This document shows positions 9,004 through 17,614 of a stretch of DNA of 64,000 nt, piece by piece; position 1 is the first letter of the stretch, and each line of letters begins with the position of its first letter. The stretch lies in NCBI RefSeq assembly GCF_034720595.1, contig NZ_JAYESJ010000001.1:894001-958000 (forward strand), given 5' to 3'. The notes beneath the pieces were generated by a model. The model was not told where the DNA came from. It searched no databases and worked only from the letters and a program-made list of their open reading frames with translations. This DNA is from Rhizobium sp. CC-YZS058 (GTDB lineage Bacteria > Pseudomonadota > Alphaproteobacteria > Rhizobiales > Rhizobiaceae). Both the position numbers and the translations under genes were made by a program.

Positions 9004-10946
9004 GGCTGCAGCTCCCGGATATCGGCATTGCGGTTGGCAAGAACCCAGTGGCCATCGGCGATATTGGCAGGCGCCAACGTTGCCGGGTCGCCGTCACCGG
9101 GCAGGAACGCACCGTTCCAGCGCGTCTTATCGGCGGCGCCACCGGCCCGAAGCGCCGCGAAGTCGAGCGGCCGGTCGAGATCGGGGAAGGGGACGGCGGC
9201 CAGCAGGGCCTTGGTATAGGGATGAACCGGCGCGCGCATCAGGCTTTCGCGCGGCGCAAGCTCGACGATCCGCCCCGCGCACATGACGGCGATCCGGTCG
9301 GCCATGTAATCGACGACGGCGAGGTTGTGGGAAATGAACAGATAGGTCAGCCCGAGCTCGGCCTGCAGATCCTTCAGCAGGTTGAGGATCTGCGCCTGGA
9401 CCGAGACGTCGAGCGCTGAGACCGGCTCGTCGCAGATCAGGAGGTCGGGACCGAGTGCCAGTGCCCGCGCAATGCCGATACGCTGGCGTTGGCCGCCGGA
9501 AAAGGAGTGCGGGTAGCGGTTCAGGTGCTGGGCGTTGAGGCCGATCGCCTTCAACAGCGCCTTGACCTTCAGCTTGCGCATGGCCGGGTCGCCGCGGTCG
9601 TGGATCTCCAGCGGCTCGCTCAGAATGTTCTGAACGGTCATGCGCGGCGAAAGCGAGGAGACCGGATCCTGGAACACCATCTGCATGCGGGTGCGCAGAT
9701 CGTCGAGCGTCTTGCCCTTGGCGTGCAGAACATCGATCGGCCCGGCCGTGCTGTTGAGCATCACCGAGCCGCTGTCGGGCGTGACCGCCCGCATCAGGAT
9801 CTTGCTGACGGTGGTCTTGCCGCAGCCGCTTTCGCCGACAAGGCCCAGACACTCACCGCGGCGAATGTCGAAGCTGACATCGTCCACTGCCTTGTGCAGG
9901 CTCGCCTCGCCCTTCCGCCACCAGCCGCCCTTGCGGGAGGAGAAGGTCTTGCCGATGTGGCGGACGGAGAGAATGACATCCGAAGCCGGATCGGGCAGTC
10001 CATCGGCGGCAAGGCGCTGCGGCGGGCGCGGCGCGGCCGGCACAGGCTTGTCCTTGCGCTTGGATACCAGCGTCTCGACATCGACCGGCACATCCCGCAG
10101 CGCCTTCAGCCGCTGCCCCGGCTTCATGTCGAAATGCGGCACCGCCTTCATCAGGCCCTTGAGATAGGGATGGCTCGGCCTGCGGAAGATCGCCTCGACC
10201 GGACCCGCTTCCATGATCTCGCCGTGATAGACCACCACCACCTCGTCGGCCATGTTGGCGACGACGCCGAGATCGTGGGTGATAAGCAGCATCGCCATGT
10301 TGAAGCGCGACTGCAGGTCCTTCAACAGCTGCAGGATCTGCGCCTGAATGGTGACGTCGAGCGCCGTGGTCGGCTCGTCGGCAATCAGCAGCGAGGGATT
10401 GCACACCAGCGCCATGGCGATCATGGCGCGCTGGCGCATGCCGCCCGAAAGCTCGAACGGATACATGTCGTAGGCGCGCTTGGGGTTCGGGAAACCGACA
10501 AGACCCAGCATCTCCTCGGTGCGGGCGCGGCGCTCGTCCTTGGTCATGTCGCGGTGGATCTTCAAGGATTCGCTGATCTGGTTGCCGACCGTGTGCAGGG
10601 CCGAGAGCGAGGTCATCGGCTCCTGGAAGATCATGCCGATCCGGTTGCCGCGGACCTCCCGCATCTGCGCGCCTTCCGGCTGAAGCGCTGCCAGATCGAG
10701 CGGTCCATTCTTCAACTTCGGATCGTTGAACAGGATGCGGCCGGAGGATTGGGCGGTCTTCGGCAGAATGCCCATGACCGCCTGGCTGATCACCGATTTG
10801 CCGGAGCCGGATTCGCCGACAAGCGCCGTCACCTTGCCGGGCAAGACACGCAGGCTCGCACCACGCACGGCCTCGATCCGTCCACCGAAGATCGAGAACG
10901 AAACGCTCAGCTCCTCGATCCGCAGCAGGTCAGTGCCTGATGTCAT
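9000..10946 (-). CDS. Double-domain ABC importer ATPase (OppDF fusion type)
   Basis: A 648-residue protein with two complete nucleotide-binding domains in tandem, as in YejF and GsiA. Domain 1 has Walker A GESGSGKS (about residue 43), signature LSGGMRQR and Walker [13 protein letters not shown]. Domain 2 has GESGCGKT (about 380), FSGGQRQR and [12 protein letters not shown]. The C-terminal tail of each domain has the oligopeptide-type HPYLKGL or HPYTKALL motif. The ATG at 10946 directly precedes the conserved start of domain 1; an ATG at 10955 is possible. It heads the minus-strand operon, with 195 bp separating it from the cyclase gene. Confidence 0.9.
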   Translation of the reverse strand: MTSGTDLLRIEELSVSFSIFGGRIEAVRGASLRVLPGKVTALVGESGSGKSVISQAVMGILPKTAQSSGRILFNDPKLKNGPLDLAALQPEGAQMREVRGNRIGMIFQEPMTSLSALHTVGNQISESLKIHRDMTKDERRARTEEMLGLVGFPNPKRAYDMYPFELSGGMRQRAMIAMALVCNPSLLIADEPTTALDVTIQAQILQLLKDLQSRFNMAMLLITHDLGVVANMADEVVVVYHGEIMEAGPVEAIFRRPSHPYLKGLMKAVPHFDMKPGQRLKALRDVPVDVETLVSKRKDKPVPAAPRPPQRLAADGLPDPASDVILSVRHIGKTFSSRKGGWWRKGEASLHKAVDDVSFDIRRGECLGLVGESGCGKTTVSKILMRAVTPDSGSVMLNSTAGPIDVLHAKGKTLDDLRTRMQMVFQDPVSSLSPRMTVQNILSEPLEIHDRGDPAMRKLKVKALLKAIGLNAQHLNRYPHSFSGGQRQRIGIARALALGPDLLICDEPVSALDVSVQAQILNLLKDLQAELGLTYLFISHNLAVVDYMADRIAVMCAGRIVELAPRESLMRAPVHPYTKALLAAVPFPDLDRPLDFAALRAGGAADKTRWNGAFLPGDGDPATLAPANIADGHWVLANRNADIRELQP

Positions 10947-11116
10947 GCCTGCCATTCCCCGTCTACCGGCGCTTCGTAAGCGCCGTCGCAGGCATTTCCG
11001 CCCGGTTTTTTGGAAAAGACTATCGTAGCGCGCCAAGCCTGTCCATGACCTGCGTTAGCGAGCGACAACGGTCCGCAGGCTGCACCCTATCGGCCGGATG
11101 TATCGGATTTTTGAAC

Positions 11117-11133
11117 TGACCGTCGCGCGGTCA
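11117..11133. repeat. Small inverted repeat flanked by T and A runs
   Basis: TGACCG and CGGTCA pair around a 5-nt loop, with a T run on the left and an A run on the right that could extend the helix with a bulge. It lies between the cyclase stop (11142) and the importer operon start. In neither direction is the stem followed by a clean T tract, so it is a weak terminator candidate at best. Confidence 0.3.
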
Positions 11134-11141
11134 AAAAACCG

Positions 11142-12500
11142 TTACTGCAACAGTTTGTTCCAGAGGTCGCGGGGGCGCTGGCTGTTGTTGCGGTAGAGCA
11201 GCATGACCTGCTCGGCCTCCGAACGTTTCTCGAGCGCCCGGTGGCGCAGCGCTTCGGCATTGCCGAGCTTCAGCTGGGCGGCATGCGGGGTCAGGATCGT
11301 CACCTTCTGGCGCACGCCGCGCAGGCGCTCGTCGCCGAGCGTCGTCCATTCGCCGCCGGCATAGGTGGAGAAGGCCTGGCTCGCCACCACCGGTGTGTCG
11401 TGCTTCTTCGTCAGCTCCTGCAGACGCTGCACCTCGTTCACCGCGGCGCCGAAGGCGGAAAAGGTCAGTCGGTCGCGCAAGCCGACATTGCCGAACATGA
11501 CATTGCCGACATGCAGTCCGATGCCGTAGCCGATGGGACCCAGTTGCTTGCCGGCCCGCTCCCCGTTCAGCTCGTCCATGCGGGCCACCGCCTGGCGGAC
11601 GGCGGCCATTGCCGACATGGCCGCCACCTGAGAGGGCTCGCGGTGCCGCCCGCAGGGGAAGACGGCCAGGAAACCATCGCCCATGAAGCTCAGGATTTCG
11701 CCGCCATTGCGGTTGAAGGGCACGGCGATCGCATCGAAGAAGTGGTTGAGCGTGTCGATATAGGCCTGCCGGCCTTCCTTCTCGGCCAGCATGGTCGAAT
11801 TGCGCATGTCGGCCATGACGAGCATGGCGCGGATCGTCTCGCCGTCGCCGCGGCGGATCTGGCCGGACAGGACGCGCTTGCCGGCATTGCCGCCGAGATA
11901 GGTGGTCAGCATATTGTCGGCCAGCTTGCCGAGCACGGCCATCTTGGCCGCGACAGCGAGGCTGCTTTGCACCCGCAGCAGCGCCTCGATCACCTCGTCG
12001 CTGAACCCTTCCGGCAGGTCGGTCGCCCAGGAGCCGACCATGCCCTGCCCGGAGGCGCCACCGAAGGGCTGCATGAAGGCGATGTAGTCGGTAATCCCGT
12101 CGGCCTTCAGATCCTCGAAGATCGGGAACTCGGCGGGCTGGCTGGGGTCGATCCGGCGGCGCAGATGTTCGAGATTGTTGCTGAGCAGGTAGTAGTACGG
12201 GCTGCGCAGGAAACGGTCCGTGTTGCCCTCGCTCTCGTCGGCGCGGAATCCCTCCACCGTCACGCCCTTGCCGCGCAGCCAGGTGAAGCCCAGCGCATCA
12301 TAGAGCGGATGCAGCATGGCGAAGCTCAAATGCACGCGCGCCAAAGGCAGGCCGGACGCCGCCAGGCGTTCGCAAAAACCGGTGACGATGGTCTCCAGTG
12401 GCTCGTCGCTCAAGGCGGCCTGTTTCAGCCAGAGCGAGACGCGGTCCAGCAAGTGCGAGGAGACGCGGCTTCCCGCGGCCGGAAGAGATGGATGTTTCAT
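11142..12500 (-). CDS. Class III adenylate/guanylate cyclase
   Basis: A 452-residue protein. Residues about 1-195 form an N-terminal region without a clear membrane segment. The catalytic domain follows from about residue 225, with the metal-binding aspartates in VMADMRNSTML and in FMGDGFLAVF. These are the two conserved positions of class III cyclases. Further along are GIGLHVGNVMFGNVG and the dimer-completing RLTFSAFGAAVNEVQRL. The SAFG segment stands where adenylate cyclases have a T/S-x-x-G substrate region, so ATP is the likelier substrate. Rhizobia carry many such cyclases with family-specific sensor domains. It is probably cytosolic, and the input signal is unknown. Confidence 0.88.
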   Translation of the reverse strand: MKHPSLPAAGSRVSSHLLDRVSLWLKQAALSDEPLETIVTGFCERLAASGLPLARVHLSFAMLHPLYDALGFTWLRGKGVTVEGFRADESEGNTDRFLRSPYYYLLSNNLEHLRRRIDPSQPAEFPIFEDLKADGITDYIAFMQPFGGASGQGMVGSWATDLPEGFSDEVIEALLRVQSSLAVAAKMAVLGKLADNMLTTYLGGNAGKRVLSGQIRRGDGETIRAMLVMADMRNSTMLAEKEGRQAYIDTLNHFFDAIAVPFNRNGGEILSFMGDGFLAVFPCGRHREPSQVAAMSAMAAVRQAVARMDELNGERAGKQLGPIGYGIGLHVGNVMFGNVGLRDRLTFSAFGAAVNEVQRLQELTKKHDTPVVASQAFSTYAGGEWTTLGDERLRGVRQKVTILTPHAAQLKLGNAEALRHRALEKRSEAEQVMLLYRNNSQRPRDLWNKLLQ

Positions 12501-12791
12501 GATCTGCGCCCTTGTTGCCCCGCCTCCCGGCTCCGGAGGGTGCGCCCTGCCCGGGCGCCGGCTCCGGCACGTTGCGCGACAGCGCGGCCGCGGCGCAACG
12601 TCACGACGATATAGGATGGCGCCGGAAGGGAAACCAGAATTGAACGCAAGAAAAGATGAGGGCCCATTCTACCGCACCTGTCGCAATGCTCGGCCCGCTT
12701 GACAGAGCCGCGCCAAGCTCGCATCAGCCGAAGGAAAGCGGTTTTTGACGAGAGGCGCGCAGCGCCGCCGCCCGACCATGCGAGGCTCGCT
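12501..12791. other. Divergent intergenic region of cyclase and dehydrogenase genes
   Basis: Holds the outward promoters of the cyclase (minus) and the nucleotide-sugar dehydrogenase (plus). Short frames here on both strands look like chance GC-rich reading frames. No clear operator, repeat or EcfG-type promoter was found. Confidence 0.4.
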
Positions 12792-14162
12792 GTGACCCGG
12801 ACCAAACCATCTTCTTCCCCTGCTGTCGCCGGCGAAAGCCATGCCGCGCTGATGGCGGCGATCGCCGAGCGAAGCGCCCGGGTGGGCGTCATCGGGCTCG
12901 GCTATGTCGGCCTGCCGCTCGCCATCACAGTCGCACGCAGCGGCTTTTCCGTGCTGGGTTTCGACATCGATCCCGCCAAGATCGAAGCGGTGGCGGCCGG
13001 GACTTCCTATATCGAGGCAGTCGGCGATGCTGAGCTCGTCGGCGAGCGCGATGCCGGACGGTTTGCCGCCACCTGCGATTTCAACCGGCTCGGCGAGGTG
13101 GAGATCATCGTCATCTGCGTGCCGACGCCATTGACCAAGCATCGGGATCCGGACCTCACCTATATCGTCCGCACCTGCCGCGAGATCGTCACCCGGCTGA
13201 AGCCCGGCCGGCTCGTGGTGCTGGAATCGACCACCTATCCCGGCACGACGCATGAGGTGATGCGGCCGATCCTGGAGGAGGGCGGGCTGGTTTCAGGGCG
13301 CGATCTCTTCCTGGCCTTTTCGCCGGAACGCGAGGACCCGGGCAACCGCGATTTCCGCACCGCCAGCATCCCGAAGATCGTCGCCGGCGAGGATGAGGCG
13401 GCCGGCGCGGCCGCGGCTGCCTTCTATGGGGCCGTCGTCGAACGGGTGGTGCCAGTCTCCTCCACCGCCACGGCCGAGGCGGTGAAGCTGACCGAAAATG
13501 TCTTCCGCGCCGTCAACATCGCCCTCGTCAACGAGCTGAAGGTGGTGTTCGACGCGATGGGCATCGATGTCTGGGAGGTGATCGACGCTGCCAAGACCAA
13601 GCCGTTCGGCTACATGCCCTTCTATCCCGGCCCCGGGCTCGGCGGTCACTGCATCCCGATCGACCCTTTCTACCTCACCTGGAAGTCGCGCGAGTTCGAG
13701 CTGCCGACCCGTTTCATCGAGCTGGCAGGGGAGATCAACTCGGCCATGCCGCGCCACGTGGTGGCCCGGCTCGCCGAAGCACTGGATATCCATTGCGGCA
13801 AGGCGCTGAGCCGGTCGCGCATCCTCGTGGTCGGCCTCGCCTACAAGAAGAACGTGCCGGATATCCGCGAAAGCCCGTCCTTGAAGCTCATCGAGCTGAT
13901 CGAGGAGCGGGGTGGGCAGGCCAGTTTCCACGACCCGCATGTGCCGGAAATCCCGCGCACCCGGGAATATATGGCGCTCAAAGGCCGGCGCTCGGTGCCG
14001 CTGACGGTGGAGATGCTGGCTGGCTTCGATGCCGTGCTGATCGCCACCGACCATGACGATGTCGATTATGCCGTGCTCGCCCACGCCGTGCCGCTGGTGC
14101 TGGACACACGCAATGCCATGGCCCGGCGCGCCATCACCGGCGGCTTGATCGTCAAGGCGTGA
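12792..14162 (+). CDS. WbpA-type UDP-N-acetylhexosamine 6-dehydrogenase
   Basis: A 456-residue nucleotide-sugar dehydrogenase that would oxidise the C6 hydroxyl of a UDP-sugar to a uronic acid with NAD. It has the Rossmann motif GLGYVGLPL (about residue 40), the proline-rich substrate region (PLTKHRDPDLTY) and the catalytic cysteine in PGLGGHCIPIDPFYLTWK (about 285). That last signature is characteristic of the WbpA/TviB group rather than of UDP-glucose dehydrogenase. The GTG at 12792 has GAGG 6 nt upstream; an ATG at 12852 would give a shorter protein. The product could feed surface polysaccharide made with the nearby glycosyltransferases, but no operon link exists. Confidence 0.85.
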   Translation: MTRTKPSSSPAVAGESHAALMAAIAERSARVGVIGLGYVGLPLAITVARSGFSVLGFDIDPAKIEAVAAGTSYIEAVGDAELVGERDAGRFAATCDFNRLGEVEIIVICVPTPLTKHRDPDLTYIVRTCREIVTRLKPGRLVVLESTTYPGTTHEVMRPILEEGGLVSGRDLFLAFSPEREDPGNRDFRTASIPKIVAGEDEAAGAAAAAFYGAVVERVVPVSSTATAEAVKLTENVFRAVNIALVNELKVVFDAMGIDVWEVIDAAKTKPFGYMPFYPGPGLGGHCIPIDPFYLTWKSREFELPTRFIELAGEINSAMPRHVVARLAEALDIHCGKALSRSRILVVGLAYKKNVPDIRESPSLKLIELIEERGGQASFHDPHVPEIPRTREYMALKGRRSVPLTVEMLAGFDAVLIATDHDDVDYAVLAHAVPLVLDTRNAMARRAITGGLIVKA

Positions 14163-15318
14163 GCGCGGCAGGCCGCTCGGCTTTCAACAGGCTGGCGGCA
14201 CGGGCATAGCCGCCATCCGCACCGTCGATGAAGTGCATGTGGTCCCGGGCAAGCGCTGTCGGCACGATACAGGTCATCAGCGCCGCATCCTGCACATGCA
14301 GGCCGTAGCGGCAGATGCCCGCTTCCGCCGCGGCCTCCAGCCGGGCCTCGATTGCGGCGCGCCGGGCGGCGTCGACATCAATCGTCATCTTCAGCCCGTC
14401 GTCGAATTTGCGGAAATCGGAATTGTTGGCGATATCCTGCCGGTAGCGGCGCGGATCGAAGCGGCCAAGCGTCGTCTGCGTGGCGGAGAGAAGGATGGTG
14501 AGCCCCGCCTGCAGATAGGCGCTCGCCCGCTGCCGGATGCGCTTGCCCTGCGGCGCGATCCGCCCCTCGATGTTCAGCCCCTTGACGGACAGGGTCATCG
14601 GCGGCCCGTCGACCGGAATCGGATGGCCACCGCGATCCTCCTGTGCAGCCAGCGCGATGATGTCGCCGATCAAAGCCTGGAAGGCCTGAGGGTCCACGCC
14701 CGCGACCGGCACGGCGATGATGGAGACGACGGCGCCATGGCGCGCCTGGATCGGGCTCCAGCGGCAGGAAAGACCGGTCAGGTCGGGCGTGGTGCCCTGT
14801 GCGGCGCGCGGAACCCGGTAGAGGCCGGCCTTCATCTGGGCCTCCGCCCAGGCGCCGCCGCCGCCGGTGAACATGGCGTAGGAGACCTCGCTGCTGGCGC
14901 GGAACCGGGCGATGCGCACATCGAACCCTGCCTCCCGCACATCGGCAACGGGAATGAGGGCCGCGCGCAGATCAAGGCCGAGCGTGGCCTCGACATGGGT
15001 CTGCACGGCCGCCAGCGCCGCGCGCGCTGCGGCAAGGCCGGAGGGCGGCAAGGCCAGCATGGCGCCGTCGCCGGAAAAGACGAAGGGGATCTCGTAATCG
15101 CCGACCGCATTCAAGACCGCCGAAATGACGCTCGCGCCGGCCATGTTGACCGATTTGTAGCGCCCCTCGGCAATCGCCCCGGTCGAATCCACGATATCGG
15201 CCGTGGCGAGCCACCAGTCCTGCGGTAGCGCACGGTAGTTTTCCGCTTCCGCAACGCCCTCGAAGGCGGTGAAGAGCGGCAGCGTGCGGAAGAACGGATC
15301 GGAGCTTGGAGCCGGCAT
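14152..15318 (-). CDS. DUF3095 family protein with cyclase-like motifs
   Basis: A 388-residue protein of the DUF3095 family, by its overall sequence. Near residue 40 it has TADIVDSTGAI, and near residue 82 FVFSGDGAMLAL. Their order and spacing match the two metal-binding segments of class III nucleotidyl cyclases, so a cyclase-like fold is inferred. The canonical residues for purine selection are not obvious. The ATG at 15318 is chosen; an earlier in-frame ATG at 15411 lacks support. It is convergent with the dehydrogenase gene and overlaps its end by 11 bp. No membrane segment is seen. Confidence 0.75.
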   Translation of the reverse strand: MPAPSSDPFFRTLPLFTAFEGVAEAENYRALPQDWWLATADIVDSTGAIAEGRYKSVNMAGASVISAVLNAVGDYEIPFVFSGDGAMLALPPSGLAAARAALAAVQTHVEATLGLDLRAALIPVADVREAGFDVRIARFRASSEVSYAMFTGGGGAWAEAQMKAGLYRVPRAAQGTTPDLTGLSCRWSPIQARHGAVVSIIAVPVAGVDPQAFQALIGDIIALAAQEDRGGHPIPVDGPPMTLSVKGLNIEGRIAPQGKRIRQRASAYLQAGLTILLSATQTTLGRFDPRRYRQDIANNSDFRKFDDGLKMTIDVDAARRAAIEARLEAAAEAGICRYGLHVQDAALMTCIVPTALARDHMHFIDGADGGYARAASLLKAERPAALTP

Positions 15319-15465
15319 GGTTTGAGCTTTAGCACGAACCGTTCGGCCCGGCGATCCGTCAGGCGCAGCGGACACGCATGTTTGAGAAAGGGCCGCTGTT
15401 CGCACCGGCACCGGCGCGCTAGATGGAGGGATGTTTCGTTCTTACTTCAGGAAACGCCGACCCTC

Positions 15466-15948
15466 ATGAGCCGCCTCGACAGCTTCATCGCCCGCGTCCT
15501 CGCCCAGCGCATCATTCTCGACCATGTGCGCGAGGATCTCGACATTCCGGTTGAAGGAGCCGTGCTGGAAGTCGGGCTTGGCAATGGCCGCACCTACGAC
15601 CATCTGCGCGAAACATTCACCGGACGCCGGATCATTGCCTTCGATCGCGCGGTCGGCTCGCATCCGGCCTCCACCCCGGCGCCGGAGGACCTTGTGCTGG
15701 GCGAGATCGCCGAAACCCTGCCGCGCTTTGCCGGCTCTGCCGCGGCCTTCGCCCATGCCGATATCGGCACGGCCTACAGGGACGTCGACGAGCGGACCAA
15801 GAGCTGGCTGCCGGGTGCGCTCGCCGCGGCCCTTGCATCCGGCGGCATCGCCGCAAGCGGCCTGCCGCTCGACCACCCCGAGCTCAAGCCGCTGCCGGTG
15901 CCGGACGGCGTCGATCCCGACCGCTATTTCCTTTACCGGCGCACATAA
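15466..15948 (+). CDS. Small class I SAM-dependent methyltransferase
   Basis: A 160-residue protein with a glycine-rich SAM-binding loop (LEVGLGNGRTYDHL, about residues 33-46) followed by an acidic position in RRIIAFDRAV. It also has ADIGTAY (about 105), where motif II would fall. It is shorter than usual for class I enzymes, so it may lack a substrate-recognition lobe. The ATG at 15466 starts the conserved MSRLDSFIARVLAQR helix. It is followed by FkbM on the opposite strand, tail to tail with 16 bp between. Substrate unknown. Confidence 0.75.
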   Translation: MSRLDSFIARVLAQRIILDHVREDLDIPVEGAVLEVGLGNGRTYDHLRETFTGRRIIAFDRAVGSHPASTPAPEDLVLGEIAETLPRFAGSAAAFAHADIGTAYRDVDERTKSWLPGALAAALASGGIAASGLPLDHPELKPLPVPDGVDPDRYFLYRRT

Positions 15949-15964
15949 GCGGGCACTGCCCGCC

Positions 15965-16849
15965 TCAGGGCAGCAGGAGCAGGTCGAACTGCGGCAGGTC
16001 GAGCGGCAGCTCGCTCACCCGCATCGGCTCCAGCCGGTCCTCGTGAAACAGGATGCAGCGCTCATAGGCGCGGGCGAGTGTGGCCGCAAAGCTGCGGGTG
16101 CCCTCAACGCCGTAGAAGACCGGCGAGAATTCGAGATAGAAGGGGGTGCGTCGGTCGAGCAGCGGCTGCATGGCGCGCACGGCCACCGGCTCATAGCCCT
16201 CGATGTCCATCCAGATCAGATCGATCTCCTGCGGCGCGATCGCGAGATCGGCGAGGATGGCGCCGACCGGGCGCACCGGCACCGTGATGCGCGTCTGCCG
16301 GTCGGGCTTGATGCCCTGGGCGGAGGCCGGCAGGGCGCTGCTCTTGCCATGGTTGTCGCGGTGCTGGAAGAAGTCGATCGTCCCTTCGCTCTCGCCCGCC
16401 GCGCAGCGTACGGGCAGGATCCGGCCGGTAAGCCCGTTATCGACAATATTGCGCTCCAGGAGGTCGGCATTGCGCGGATCCGGCTCGATGCTGACGACGC
16501 GCTTGAAGTGGCCGCTCAACGCGAAATAAAGGCTCTGCGTGCCGATATTGGCGCCGATCTCGAGCAGCGTTCCTTCGGTCGGCAGCAGGCCTTCCCTGGC
16601 CAGCACGGCGATCAGGCGGTCGACATGGTCGCGCTCGAACTGGCCCTTCCGGTAGATCTTGCGGCCGATATAATCGTGCGGCGAGAAGGTCATGACATGG
16701 TCGCCGCAATCGGCGGTCATGCTCAGCACCTTGGGGCTGATGCACTGGACCAGCAATTCGCGGCCATAGCGCGTGGCGAAGAAGCGCCGCGCCAGGCGGT
16801 TGCGCAGCTTGCGCCGTTCCCGGCGCCATCGGGTCAGAAGCGGCGTCAC
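15965..16849 (-). CDS. FkbM family methyltransferase
   Basis: A 294-residue protein with the FkbM core. It has the SAM loop LEIGANIGTQSLYFAL (about residues 96-111), the acidic VSIEPDPRNADLLERN strand-turn and the family signature IWMDIEGYEP (about 215). FkbM enzymes methylate hydroxyls on sugars or polyketides, and in rhizobia they often decorate surface glycans. The start is GTG at 16849 or TTG at 16852, with GAGG/AAGG upstream; no in-frame ATG precedes them. There is no signal peptide. Confidence 0.82.
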   Translation of the reverse strand: MTPLLTRWRRERRKLRNRLARRFFATRYGRELLVQCISPKVLSMTADCGDHVMTFSPHDYIGRKIYRKGQFERDHVDRLIAVLAREGLLPTEGTLLEIGANIGTQSLYFALSGHFKRVVSIEPDPRNADLLERNIVDNGLTGRILPVRCAAGESEGTIDFFQHRDNHGKSSALPASAQGIKPDRQTRITVPVRPVGAILADLAIAPQEIDLIWMDIEGYEPVAVRAMQPLLDRRTPFYLEFSPVFYGVEGTRSFAATLARAYERCILFHEDRLEPMRVSELPLDLPQFDLLLLP

Positions 16850-17175
16850 CAAGCCTTCGTCCTCTTCATGCGGGTTGTTCGCCTTACATCATAGGCAAAG
16901 CCAAAAAGACAGGCTTGCGAAAAATCCGCCTTAACCAAATCGCGGCGAACAGCAGCGAATTCCTGAGCATTTGCGCATCTGGCGACAGAATGTTCATTTC
17001 TCTGCGGAACCATTTCATAGGGCTGGCGTTGCGACGGACCTTCCTCTCATCCGATTGCCGACGGCGAGCGGGGTGAGAGACGGGAAAGAGGGGTCAGTGG
17101 GCTTGCCGCAGATAGGTTTGAAAGCGCTTTCCGGCATCGTGCTGGCAAGGCTCCTGAAAAGTCGGACGTTTGGTG
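16850..17175. other. Intergenic region with an EcfG-type promoter
   Basis: A 326-bp gap between FkbM (minus) and a response regulator (plus). It contains the candidate general-stress promoter at 17006-17030. A short plus-strand frame at 16971-17186 overlaps this promoter and has no recognisable features. Otherwise nothing was identified. Confidence 0.5.
17006..17030 (+). promoter_or_regulatory. Candidate EcfG/RpoE2 (general stress) promoter
   Basis: GGAAC (17006-17010), a 16-bp spacer and CGTT (17027-17030) match exactly the alphaproteobacterial EcfG-type consensus GGAAC-N16/17-CGTT. It points at the response-regulator gene starting at 17176, leaving a leader of about 135 nt. Confidence 0.65.
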
Positions 17176-17571
17176 ATGAGTTGTAGAATTATGGTGGTGG
17201 AAGACGAGATCTTCGTGGCCACCGAGATCGAATACATCGTTGAAGAGCTTGGCCACCAGCCGGTCGGCATCGCCGCCGACACCGCGTCGGCCTTCACCCT
17301 TGCCCCCCATGCCGACATCGCCCTTGTCGATCTGAACCTGAAGGATGGCGCGACCGGCCGCGAGATCGGCCGCCGGCTCGCTGCCCAGCACGGCCTCACC
17401 GTCCTCTACATGACCGCCAACCCCTCCCAGCTCGGCGACGGCGTTCCCGGCACGCTGGGCGTGCTTCCGAAGCCGGTTGCCGAAGACGAGCTGAAGGACG
17501 CCGTCCGCTTCACCGTCGCCCACCGCATGACCCAAGACGGCATCGCCCCCCGGCGCCTGCGGACGTTCTAA
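17176..17571 (+). CDS. Single-domain response regulator
   Basis: A 131-residue stand-alone receiver domain. The acidic pocket is E9/D10, the phospho-acceptor is D52 in ALVDLNLKDG, the threonine switch is in YMTANPS and the lysine is K99 in LPKPV. There is no output domain, so it probably acts by protein contact or as a phosphate sink. The ATG at 17176 is chosen over an upstream TTG at 17170. It sits behind an exact EcfG-type promoter and faces an HWE kinase gene tail to tail (43 bp between). That suggests a role in stress signalling, possibly with that kinase. Confidence 0.85.
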   Translation: MSCRIMVVEDEIFVATEIEYIVEELGHQPVGIAADTASAFTLAPHADIALVDLNLKDGATGREIGRRLAAQHGLTVLYMTANPSQLGDGVPGTLGVLPKPVAEDELKDAVRFTVAHRMTQDGIAPRRLRTF

Positions 17572-17614
17572 GGCGGCGCGCGCCGAGACACGCGATCTTC
17601 CAGCTTTCAAACGG

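Noticed and set aside
16971..17186. 71-residue plus-strand frame upstream of the response regulator
   Set aside because: It spans the candidate EcfG promoter, so most of it would lie outside the transcript.
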